Assembly: GCA_030442035.1 (NCBI GenBank) | Contig: JAUJEA010000014.1 | Span: 62,001-126,000 of the forward strand | DNA from: Splendidivirga corallicola | Lineage (GTDB): Bacteria > Bacteroidota > Bacteroidia > Cytophagales > Cyclobacteriaceae | DNA length: 64,000 bases | Direction of reading: 5' to 3' | Shown here: positions 56,371 to 64,000 of the stretch, in pieces | How the letters are laid out: each line of letters opens with the position of its first letter | Position numbering within the stretch: the first letter of the stretch is position 1 | Made by a program: the position numbers and the translations under genes | The notes under the pieces: generated by a model | The model's input: only the letters and a program-made list of their open reading frames with translations | What the model was told of the DNA's origin: nothing | Databases searched by the model: none

Positions 56371-56802
56371 ATGACACTGAATTTTAAGAAATATGCAGAA
56401 AAGGCTGAAAGAATGGTCGAGGAACTTGCCATACAACTGGGGATTCCAGATAGAAGAGATACTGCAGGACGCATATTAAGATCCGTTCTTCACGCCTTAA
56501 GAAATCGTATCAGCCTGGAGGAATCATTTCAACTAATGGCGCAATTACCCATGGCACTTAAAAGTGTTTATGTAGAAGGCTGGAGACCATCCAAGCAACA
56601 AAAAACAGTAAGGACCATTCCGGGCTTTATTAAAGAGGTTATGAAGGAGGATGGTAAGCCTGGCCGACATGATTTCTCCACACTAAAAGATGGGGAGAAT
56701 GCCATAAGAGCAGTTTTTAAAGTACTCGAAAACCATGTTTCGGAAGGTGAGATCAATCACATCAGAAATGCCATGCCTGAAGAACTCAAGGATTTATGGT
56801 AA
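56371..56802 (+). CDS. DUF2267 domain protein
   Basis: A 143-residue protein with the DUF2267 pattern from residue 6 on: KYAEKAERMVEELAIQLG, GRILRSVLHALRNRISLEES and the later AIRAVFKVLENHVSEGEINHIRNAMP. Function unknown; relatives often sit in stress-related clusters with Hsp20 and universal stress proteins, as here. I start at the ATG at 56371 because the homology begins there; an upstream TTG start adds an unsupported 41 residues. Confidence 0.85.
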   Translation: MTLNFKKYAEKAERMVEELAIQLGIPDRRDTAGRILRSVLHALRNRISLEESFQLMAQLPMALKSVYVEGWRPSKQQKTVRTIPGFIKEVMKEDGKPGRHDFSTLKDGENAIRAVFKVLENHVSEGEINHIRNAMPEELKDLW

Positions 56803-57004
56803 ACTTCACTTATTCTGCTGAGTAGTTCATCGATGTACAAATTTTAAGCTTGGTGGATCAATTCATGATTAAAATCATTGCTGTCATTGACCACTATCAT
56901 ACTACTATTCTTTATTCTTGATTAACTTAAATCAGATCCAAAACCAAAGTATACCGGGTTAGAAATGGCATTGGCTGATGTTCCACCTGGTGAAAATAAA
57001 TAAC

Positions 57005-57664
57005 ATGGAAATGAGAGATAATATTTTTAAAGAGTTGCTATACATAGGGGTTGGTATGGCAGCAGCTGGTAAGAAAAAAACAGAGGAGCTTGCAGAACGC
57101 TTTATTGAAAATCATAAAATAAAGAGAGATGAAGGAGAGGTCGTGGTTATTGAGTTTATTAAAAGCTCAAGTACGATAAAAGATAATTTCCAGGAAAGAA
57201 TTGATGATTTTATTCATCGTTTGGCAGAAAAAACTAACTCCACGAAAGATGATATCAGAGAGTTCTATTACAATGTGATGGAAGAGCCCAGGGAATTCAC
57301 CGATTCGGTAAGAAATCGCATCAAAGATCTGAGCCATAGAATTGCAGCCAAGACGGAGTTGACGGTTGAGGAGAGCAAGTTAATATTGGAAAATTTTGTT
57401 GATGATATCAAAACGTTCAAGAGAGACACAGAAATCAGAATTGATAAGATCTCTGAAGAGATTTCTGAGAATTACCAATCCTCGCAACAAAAAGGGAAGG
57501 ATTTTGTCCGGGAAATGAAAGAGAAAGCAGAAGGCCTTAGAGAAAATGTTGAGCCCAGGTTGAAAGATGTTTTAGACAAAACACTGGATAAAATCCATGT
57601 GGCAAAAAGTGCAGATATTAAAAAGCTGGAAGACCGGCTGAACAGACTGGAAGCTAAGGAATAA
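57005..57664 (+). CDS. Phasin-like / apolipoprotein-like helical protein
   Basis: A 219-residue, almost wholly helical and charged protein. The N-terminus FKELLYIGVGMAAAGKKKTEELAERFIE resembles PhaF/PhaI-type polyhydroxyalkanoate granule-associated proteins; the remainder has amphipathic heptad-like repeats (FIHRLAEKTNSTKDDIREF, LSHRIAAKTELTVEESK). No PHA synthase is nearby, so a general stress or membrane-associated role is equally possible. Start placed at the ATG at 57005. Confidence 0.6.
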   Translation: MEMRDNIFKELLYIGVGMAAAGKKKTEELAERFIENHKIKRDEGEVVVIEFIKSSSTIKDNFQERIDDFIHRLAEKTNSTKDDIREFYYNVMEEPREFTDSVRNRIKDLSHRIAAKTELTVEESKLILENFVDDIKTFKRDTEIRIDKISEEISENYQSSQQKGKDFVREMKEKAEGLRENVEPRLKDVLDKTLDKIHVAKSADIKKLEDRLNRLEAKE

Positions 57665-57754
57665 GCTAAGTGAGGCATTAACATTGGATACTTCCGGATA
57701 TTCCATAAGGCTATAAGAGTGAATCACAATATCAACCATTTAAACAAGATCAAT

Positions 57755-58207
57755 ATGAAGAAGCATAGAACACATCAAAGTGTTTTCTCAAGGATAGGGG
57801 ACACTTATGGCCATTTTATTGATCATGACCATTTCCTTGGTAGAAGTTCATTAGATGGACCATGGTTAGTAAGCCGAAAGACGCCCACCAATTTCAAAAT
57901 TGTGGATGATGACTATTGCATTGAACTTTGGATGCCTGGTTTCAAAAAAGATAAGATCGATATTACCGTGAAAGGTGATATGATCCATGTTGAGGCTAAT
58001 AATGGCACTGAAGGAGAAATGCAAGAGCGTGAATATAATGAGGCCTATATACGGAGCGAATTTAGTGTTGGGCATATAGAAAGACGTTTTCATTTACCTA
58101 AGGGCATAGATTTGGATAAAATTTCGGCTTCATATAGAGAAGGGATTCTAACAATAAGATTTCCGGTGACTAACCAAGAAACGGAAAAGCATATTGAAGT
58201 ACGTTAA
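57755..58207 (+). CDS. Hsp20 / alpha-crystallin small heat-shock protein
   Basis: A 150-residue ATP-independent chaperone. The alpha-crystallin domain starts near TNFKIVDDDYCIELWMPGFKKDKIDITVK and ends with the FHLPKGIDLDKISASYREGILTI segment that includes the conserved G-I-L motif. Start at the ATG at 57755; the longer ORF begins with GTG. In a run of stress genes on the plus strand. Confidence 0.92.
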   Translation: MKKHRTHQSVFSRIGDTYGHFIDHDHFLGRSSLDGPWLVSRKTPTNFKIVDDDYCIELWMPGFKKDKIDITVKGDMIHVEANNGTEGEMQEREYNEAYIRSEFSVGHIERRFHLPKGIDLDKISASYREGILTIRFPVTNQETEKHIEVR

Positions 58208-58385
58208 GTCGACACACTGACAAGCAGATGGGAAATGATTAAAATTGGATTTCTTAGCCTTTATAATCTATAGATTTCAAACAATTGAGATAAGCATAAA
58301 TTTTGAAATCCCTTTGTACCAAATCAACGGATGAGCAAAGTTTATCCAGTTCCATGCGGTCTTTGAAAATAAATTTTATATACCT

Positions 58386-59486
58386 ATGAAATGGTCCTTA
58401 TACTTGGGATCCTATGCCGGAATTAAGGTTTTTATCCATTGGACATTTGTTATTTTACTTGGATGGATAGGATTGACGGGCATCTATGCCGGAGATGATT
58501 TACTTACTATCCTTTGGCAATTGTTGTTTATCATCTGCATTTTCCTTTGTGTAACACTGCACGAATTTGGCCATGCATTAATGGCTAAAAAATTCAAATT
58601 TAAAACCAAAGACATCACATTGCTTCCAATAGGTGGGCTTGCCCGTTTGGAACGGATGCCAGAGAAGCCTAATCAGGAACTTAAAGTGGCTATAGCAGGG
58701 CCAATTGTCAATGTGATTATTGCCATGATTCTTGCCATTCCATTGGGCTTGGGAGGGAATATGCCTGGCATTGAATCTATTAGCAAGATCAATGCAGGGA
58801 ATTTTGTTTTTATGCTTGCAGTGGTAAATGTTATTTTGGCCGTATTCAACCTGATCCCTGCTTTCCCAATGGATGGAGGACGTATTTTCAGAGCCTTACT
58901 TGCCTATAAATACGCCAGGCCTGTGGCTACAAAAATTGCGGCTTCTTTCGGACAATTTATTGCGATCTTGTTTGTTTTCCTGGGTTTGTTTAGTAACCCT
59001 TTCCTTGTATTGATTGGTATATTCATTTATTTAGGTGCTCAGGCTGAGTCAAATTATGTTCAGATAAAAGATGATCTTCATGGCTATTATGTACGGGATG
59101 TGATTATGCACCGGTTTGATAGGTTGAGAATAGATGATCACTTATCTGTAGCAGTAAGTATAATTTTGGATAGCCAGGTAAAAGATTTCCTGGTGATGGA
59201 TGGTGAAAATGTTGTAGGTACTTTGAGTAGGGAGGATGTGATAAAAGCACTCAGAGAAAATGGCCAGGATCCATTCATTGGTGACATAATGAATAAAAAA
59301 CTTATCATATTAGACCCGGATACACCACTCGAAAAACTTTATGAAAAAAAACAAGGGCAAAAGCAAGCGCTCATGCCAGTGATAAAGGATCATCAATTAC
59401 TTGGTGTCCTTGATTTGGAAAACGTGATGGAATTCATGACAGTAAAAAATGCACTTCAAAACAGAAAGGATCCACTGTATGTTTAA
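58386..59486 (+). CDS. Site-2 protease family zinc metalloprotease with CBS domains
   Basis: A 366-residue M50 intramembrane protease with zinc motif H59-E-F-G-H63 in the second span, the third ligand motif NLIPAFPMDGGR near residue 160, four to six spans up to about 220, and two C-terminal CBS domains (about 235-355; VRDVIMHRF, LVMDGENVVGTLSREDV, LMPVIKDHQLLGVLDLENV) that may bind adenine nucleotides. CBS-linked S2P proteins are widespread and their substrates mostly unknown. Confidence 0.9.
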   Translation: MKWSLYLGSYAGIKVFIHWTFVILLGWIGLTGIYAGDDLLTILWQLLFIICIFLCVTLHEFGHALMAKKFKFKTKDITLLPIGGLARLERMPEKPNQELKVAIAGPIVNVIIAMILAIPLGLGGNMPGIESISKINAGNFVFMLAVVNVILAVFNLIPAFPMDGGRIFRALLAYKYARPVATKIAASFGQFIAILFVFLGLFSNPFLVLIGIFIYLGAQAESNYVQIKDDLHGYYVRDVIMHRFDRLRIDDHLSVAVSIILDSQVKDFLVMDGENVVGTLSREDVIKALRENGQDPFIGDIMNKKLIILDPDTPLEKLYEKKQGQKQALMPVIKDHQLLGVLDLENVMEFMTVKNALQNRKDPLYV

Positions 59487-59543
59487 TTGGGGGTAATTGA
59501 CCAGCGATTAGGATTATCTGTCTGTAACCAATTATTTATACTT

Positions 59544-60407
59544 TCAATCATGAAAAGCCAATACAGGAATATCCAAATGTGACATCATTTTATTGGTCAG
59601 GCTTGCATGAAATAATCTTTCGAAGATATTCATCTTGTGGGGAGACATGATAAGCATGTCGATTTCATGCTCGTTCACATAGTTGCTGATCACATCAGAA
59701 ACACTTTTATCGCTGATTGTATTGAAAACAATAGTATTGGTTTCCAATTTGCCCCGGATATCCGAGATGGCCACTTTAAATTCTTCATGACGGTCGGTTT
59801 GTTTATGTGTATCAACATGGACATAGTGGTATTCCGAGACTGATTCTCTGAACAAATTGATATGTTTTTCAACCAGCTCAACATCAGTATCACTAAATTC
59901 CGAGGCATACATTAAGGTATTGATGGCTTTGAACTTCGAGTTCTTAGGTATTGACAAAACAGGAATCCTGGCATTTCTCATCACATGAAGAATAACACTG
60001 CCAAATAGTTTTTTTCTGATCTGTTCATCATTGTTTCTGGCCATGACAATAAAGTCATAATTGTTGCTCTCAGCTTCTTTGATAATTTCAGCTTCCGGAA
60101 AACCGTCAATAATTTTTTTATCGATATTGATATGATCGAATTCCAATTTTTTGGCACTTAGGTGTAGTGCATCAAACAGCCCTTCGAGATCTTTTTCCGC
60201 TTCAATGAATGGGCCTTGCTGAATAACCTCTGTTACATCTTCGGGATCTTTTAGTTTATAGTTAGGTACTTCAGTATTGCTGAAGGGATCATAGAAACAG
60301 TGGAGTAATGTCATAGATGCTCCTGTTGCATGGCATACATGAAGCGCATACTCACTTGCATTTTTTGAATTTGTTGAAAAATCTATGGGAACCAGGATCT
60401 TTTTCAT
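59544..60407 (-). CDS. Universal stress protein (tandem UspA domains)
   Basis: A 287-residue protein of two Usp folds: KKILVPIDFSTNSKNASEYALHVC, FIVMARNNDEQIRKKLFGSVILHVMRNARIPVLSIP; then a second half ending MLIMSPHKMNIFERLFHASLTNKMMSHLDIPVLAF. The ATP-binding GxxG(x9)GS motif is incomplete in both halves. Convergent with the S2P gene. Confidence 0.9.
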   Translation of the reverse strand: MKKILVPIDFSTNSKNASEYALHVCHATGASMTLLHCFYDPFSNTEVPNYKLKDPEDVTEVIQQGPFIEAEKDLEGLFDALHLSAKKLEFDHINIDKKIIDGFPEAEIIKEAESNNYDFIVMARNNDEQIRKKLFGSVILHVMRNARIPVLSIPKNSKFKAINTLMYASEFSDTDVELVEKHINLFRESVSEYHYVHVDTHKQTDRHEEFKVAISDIRGKLETNTIVFNTISDKSVSDVISNYVNEHEIDMLIMSPHKMNIFERLFHASLTNKMMSHLDIPVLAFHD

Positions 60408-61023
60408 TGATTGATTTATTTGACAATTGGATTATGCCTGAAGCTGTCCAGATGAATTTTAATACACTTACTTTATCATCATTCAAATTAACCATTAAAA
60501 AAGAGGCATCTTATGATAAAAATCATTGCTGCTCATGATTGGCCTCACCCCTCCTGGTAATGATTAGCAGATAAGGGATCAGGTGGAATTGTTGGGGAGA
60601 AAGGTTAGTCATATTGTGTTGAGGTGTTAAAGTATTGAAGTATTTAAGTTAAAAAAAGGCCCAGCCTTTCGGTGGGAAACTATCAATTTCATCCAAAATG
60701 TCTATTTGAACATACACGGGTTGGAACCATTGAACTTTCAAGTTATCATTGATGTCTGACACCTTTAAGGTGTCTGTACATCTCGCTGGCTCGATCTACC
60801 CAATATCATTAAATGCCTTAGTTGTCAAGAGACACAAAATTTGATTTCTAATTAGACCAAGGAAGGTTAATTGAAACCGAAGGTGTCTGATATTTTCAAA
60901 TACCTGACACCTAGCACAGATTAACTCACCACTTGGAAGACTTTAAAATCTATGCTTAGTACAATCTGTCCTCAGAAATATTGCTTGATCCCTTTTCCTT
61001 AGAGTATAGTGTTCAACTGGCCG
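60408..61023. other. Long intergenic region with several repeat tracts
   Basis: About 615 bases with no gene. Contents: a GTGTTGAAG-like nonamer tract (60616-60648), a small leftward terminator-like hairpin AAAGGC-CCA-GCCTTT (60655-60669), a palindrome GACACCTTTAAGGTGTC (60758-60774) and related GGTGTCTGA / CCTGACACC tracts (60880-60911). These look like dispersed short repeats rather than regulatory sites. Confidence 0.5.
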
Positions 61024-61056
61024 GAAAAAAACAAAGGAGTCGAATGACTCCTTGTC
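61024..61056 (-). terminator. Intrinsic terminator downstream of the T9SS-sorted sortilin-type protein
   Basis: Read leftward, AAGGAGTC-ATTC-GACTCCTT (61034-61053) is a perfect eight-pair stem followed by TTGTTTTTTT. It lies about 160 bases after the stop codon of the gene at 61215. Confidence 0.75.
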
Positions 61057-61214
61057 CGATTGAATAAGATTCAACCTCATGGTCTCCCAATAACCATTTG
61101 TTCTTTAAAGACGCTTATTTATAGATTAACACCTATTTATTATTTTTATTTATTCAAGAAATATGAACCGTTATAATACATTATTTATTGATTGGTCTGT
61201 TCCCAGACAAATAA

Positions 61215-63999
61215 TTATTCCTTCATTATTTTTTGATAATAAGAGCCTTTATCTGTTAATATTTCTATAATATAGAGCCCTTTCGGATAATGTCCACTGT
61301 CAATTTCTATCTTGCTAAAATTAATGTTTTTTAGATCAAAATAAGTCCGGCCGGATAAATCAAATACCCTGGCTTCCCAGTTTTTATCCGGGGTCAAAAT
61401 TTTTACGATGTATTTTGATGAAAATGGATTTGGGTAAATCGTAAAAAATTGAGAATGTTTATCATATCTAAGACCGCTTATCAAATCATCATCCATAATA
61501 ACACCTAGTTCAGCGACCGAGGTTTGAGCATCTTCTTCCTGGGCTGAAATAGCAGTCAGCTTGACTTTATCGGTCTCTACAGGATCGAAATTTACAATCT
61601 TTTTTGTATCATCATTGTCGAACGTTCCTGAGCTCAGTTTTGTCCAGGTATCCGACCATATGTAAAACTCATAATCTTTAATGCGCCCTTTTGATGATCC
61701 ATCTTGACGGGGTAGATAGGTAAAGCCTTTAACCTCTCTTGTTTGGTTCAGGTCAATGATTATTTCATGCGGATGTCCGGAATCCTCATTGGGATCTGTT
61801 AGCCAGAAAGTATCGGGATCACCATCGATAGCCAGGTTGGAACTATTGTTTAATGCACTGGTTGCGGATTCAACTGAACAATCAAAACAACCGAGTTCAT
61901 GCCCTAGTACATTGAACTCTGCCATGCTGGCCCAAATATTTCCATTAACCTCTGATAGCGCTTCGAATCTAATGAACCTGCCTGCAACACGATCAAAAGT
62001 GACAAGACTTTCAGCGCCGGAGTCGGTGAATTCTCCCGAATGGGCAGGATCTCCCCAAGACCTGCCATTACTACTTATATAAAAATTATACACTTTCACT
62101 CTTCCATTGGAACCATTCTGACGAGGTAAATACTTAAATCCGCTTATTTGGTAATAGGCTCCAAGGTCAATAATGAATTCATGCGGATGTGCCGGTGGAT
62201 CCGAGCCACTCCACCTGGAGTGCCAGATAGTGGAGGTGTTTCCATCCAGGATGTTTTGTATACTTCCGTCCTCACCACCGGTTTCCATACTGCTGGCTGA
62301 TTTGATGTTCCATTGATCTCTGGGAATTACAGGGTCAGGAGGCGGAGGAAGTTCCAACAGCGTACTCGATGCAAAATCTGAGGTTAACTCTCCTTTACGT
62401 GCTCTTATTCTGTAAGTCAGGCTAGTTGTTTTTGGAAGTGTATTATCAATAAAAGTATTCTTGCCTTGCCCTGCTAATCCAATAGTTTCAAAAGTTTCAC
62501 CATCCAGGGATCGTTGTATCTCAAACTCATCTTCTCCCAAGGATCGATCGATCCAGGAAAGTTCTACTTTGTCATGGAATAGACCGAAGGCCGTAAGATT
62601 GCCAGGAGCGGTTAGCGTTTCAATGATTAAGGAAGTTCCAAAAAGTGGAGTATCCCACAATCCCCTTCCCCAGGTCCCTGCCCGAAGTCTGCTATTTCCA
62701 TCCTTTTCATAATAAATTTCCATATCCGTTGCCATAACGGTTGGGAGTCCTTCATTGAAGATAGCCCAATCATCCATGCCATCCTCCCTGTAAAAAACAG
62801 CATTGGTCGTCGAAACATAAACACCATTGCTGCTTTCTTTGTCCAGAACCATGGCACTAAGCGACATTCCACTCAGATTCCCTGTGATATTTGCCCAGGA
62901 ATCACCTTTATCATTAGATTGTAAAACAGCACTGGAAGTGAGAACGTAGACTGTTCCCGGATCATCAGGATGTGCCTTGACATCCCGGAGTCCAAAGCTA
63001 ATGGGAAGATTACCAGTTAGTTCTTTCCAATTGGGTGATTGATTATTGATATCCTCACTCAGGAATAAGGTATTTCCTTTCACAATGTAAAATACATCAG
63101 GATTAGCGAATGATTGATCCATTGCCACGATGTGTCCATTATTGGCGAAGCTTGAGATCTTTTCCCATTTGATCTGTCCCCTCACATCATGATTACGCCA
63201 AACATTGCGATAGCCAAGAAACAAAACATTTGGGTTATTGCTGTGAAGCTGATAAGGTGTCAGAAAAGAACCATCTTCTGTAATACCGAATTCATTGTTG
63301 CTGGCAATAGTAGAAAAAGTCTTTCCGGAATCTCGGGAAATGCGAATTGTACTCCCAAAAGAGGTGAATTGATAGATGGGATCAGAGTAGTCTATCACCA
63401 CCGTAGCGCCATCTCCAGCCGCCGTGGCGTGCCATTCTCCATTATCAAAAAGCAGGCATCCATTATCCTGTAATCCACCAGCAACTAGATCCTTCGTCGT
63501 AGCGCTTTGAGAAATTCGGTATATCTGTGATACGGCAAGACCATCTCCGTATTCTTCCCATTCATTTTGTACCAATTTATTGACACTTCCATCATTCCCT
63601 GTGAATAATGTTCCATCCGGAGCATGGATCATATGATGTTGATCGGCATGGACATCAGATCCCCAATGTCCAACATTACTCCAGTTTTTACCTCCATTTT
63701 CACTTTTCCAAATGCCAATGCTTCCTGCGTATACCTCATCAATATTAGATTCACTGACGACAATTGTAAGATCATAGTCCCATTGACCACCAGGCCCGTT
63801 GCCATCTCTGTCCCAACCTAGAATGTTTGGAGTGTTACTGACTTTAAGAAATGATGCGCCACTATCTTCGGATTTATAAAACCCTTCGAACTCCCGATCA
63901 TCCCCGCCAGCAAACAATACATATACTACATCAGGATCTGCCTGGCTCACTCCAATAGCCTTTCGTGGACGATCCAATCCATTTGTACTGCCGAATGAG
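61215..63999 (-). CDS. T9SS-sorted protein: sortilin/BNR-like propeller, FN3, two discoidin domains (5' partial)
   Basis: At least 928 residues, open through the right edge, so the N-terminus and signal are outside. From the left: BNR/VPS10-like propeller repeats (GFYKSEDSGASF, GIWKSENGGKNW, LQSNDKGDSWANITGN; up to about 450), a fibronectin III domain (TAPGNLTAFGLFHDKVELSW), two F5/8 type C discoidin domains (NILDGNTSTIWHSRW...PHEFIIDLG and AIDGDPDTFWLTDP...PHEIIIDLN) that often bind glycans, and a type A T9SS sorting domain (FFTIYPNPFSSKYIV...GLYIIEILTDKG). A secreted or surface glycan-active or adhesive protein is likely; no catalytic motif was identified in the visible part. Confidence 0.88.
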   Translation of the reverse strand, partial: SFGSTNGLDRPRKAIGVSQADPDVVYVLFAGGDDREFEGFYKSEDSGASFLKVSNTPNILGWDRDGNGPGGQWDYDLTIVVSESNIDEVYAGSIGIWKSENGGKNWSNVGHWGSDVHADQHHMIHAPDGTLFTGNDGSVNKLVQNEWEEYGDGLAVSQIYRISQSATTKDLVAGGLQDNGCLLFDNGEWHATAAGDGATVVIDYSDPIYQFTSFGSTIRISRDSGKTFSTIASNNEFGITEDGSFLTPYQLHSNNPNVLFLGYRNVWRNHDVRGQIKWEKISSFANNGHIVAMDQSFANPDVFYIVKGNTLFLSEDINNQSPNWKELTGNLPISFGLRDVKAHPDDPGTVYVLTSSAVLQSNDKGDSWANITGNLSGMSLSAMVLDKESSNGVYVSTTNAVFYREDGMDDWAIFNEGLPTVMATDMEIYYEKDGNSRLRAGTWGRGLWDTPLFGTSLIIETLTAPGNLTAFGLFHDKVELSWIDRSLGEDEFEIQRSLDGETFETIGLAGQGKNTFIDNTLPKTTSLTYRIRARKGELTSDFASSTLLELPPPPDPVIPRDQWNIKSASSMETGGEDGSIQNILDGNTSTIWHSRWSGSDPPAHPHEFIIDLGAYYQISGFKYLPRQNGSNGRVKVYNFYISSNGRSWGDPAHSGEFTDSGAESLVTFDRVAGRFIRFEALSEVNGNIWASMAEFNVLGHELGCFDCSVESATSALNNSSNLAIDGDPDTFWLTDPNEDSGHPHEIIIDLNQTREVKGFTYLPRQDGSSKGRIKDYEFYIWSDTWTKLSSGTFDNDDTKKIVNFDPVETDKVKLTAISAQEEDAQTSVAELGVIMDDDLISGLRYDKHSQFFTIYPNPFSSKYIVKILTPDKNWEARVFDLSGRTYFDLKNINFSKIEIDSGHYPKGLYIIEILTDKGSYYQKIMKE

Positions 64000-64000
64000 A

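Noticed and set aside
60655-60669. Main terminator of the T9SS-sorted gene on the right
   Set aside because: A weak six-pair hairpin over 540 bases from the stop; the eight-pair hairpin at 61034-61053 is closer and stronger.

Overview
The window is about 64 kb of AT-rich chromosome from a Bacteroidota bacterium, most likely a marine or soil Cytophagales-type organism. Evidence: type IX secretion (T9SS) C-terminal sorting domains of both kinds, a PorP/SprF protein, an RND pump fused to its TolC channel, a LytS/LytTR pair, few Shine-Dalgarno sequences and no mobile elements. Both edges cut through a gene: a GH3-family protein on the left and a large T9SS-sorted sortilin-type protein on the right.

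Layout. 0-3 kb: GH3-like acyl-adenylating enzyme, LysE exporter, secreted thioredoxin, ABM-fold protein. 3.1-9.5 kb (minus): NAD-linked formate dehydrogenase (alpha subunit plus a fused NuoE/NuoF-type subunit) and formate-THF ligase, a formate/C1 module. 9.8-16.2 kb (plus): His-rich small secreted protein, CzcA-TolC fusion and adaptor, a divalent metal efflux system. 16.3-20.3 kb: LytTR regulator and LytS kinase, a secreted protein with a lumazine-binding-like tail, a CAP-domain lipoprotein. 20.5-23.1 kb: two-gene glycine-betaine type ABC importer whose permease carries a substrate-binding domain with its two halves in swapped order. 23.1-29.0 kb: gltD and gltB. 29.4-32.6 kb (minus): cysM, JAMM peptidase, CysO-like sulfur carrier and MoeZ-like activating enzyme, preceded by a 26-codon leader peptide with seven consecutive Cys codons and an overlapping set of hairpins ending in an intrinsic terminator. 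32.6-34.8 kb: AlkD-like protein, xseB, xseA. 35.1-43.8 kb (plus): T9SS adhesin with eight HYR repeats, PorP/SprF, PD40 lipoprotein-like partner, and a membrane histidine kinase. 43.8-46.3 kb (minus): ECF sigma factor, acidic membrane protein, Spy/CpxP-like protein and an outer-membrane protein. 46.5-51.3 kb: MarR regulator, small secreted protein, then a light-response group of SRPBCC protein, photolyase, ECF sigma factor and a CarH-like B12-binding MerR regulator with a TGTTTA/TAAACA operator array between regulator and sigma gene. 51.6-55.3 kb: PAS histidine kinase and egtB-egtD for ergothioneine. 55.85 kb: tRNA-Leu(GAG). 56.3-60.4 kb: stress group (DUF2267, phasin-like, Hsp20, site-2 protease with CBS domains, universal stress protein). 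61-64 kb: T9SS-sorted sortilin/discoidin protein.

Most notable. (1) The cysteine operon, which combines a protein-thiocarboxylate cysteine pathway like that of Mycobacterium with what reads as a classical his/trp-style transcription attenuator sensing Cys-tRNA; four mutually exclusive pairings can be drawn by hand. (2) The circularly permuted substrate-binding domain in the betaine-type transporter. (3) The CarH-like photoreceptor gene with a 32-bp-periodic array of inverted repeats in front of the sigma factor-photolyase operon. Sulfur and redox themes recur (cysteine synthesis, ergothioneine, formate dehydrogenase), but a regulatory link between those clusters is only inference.
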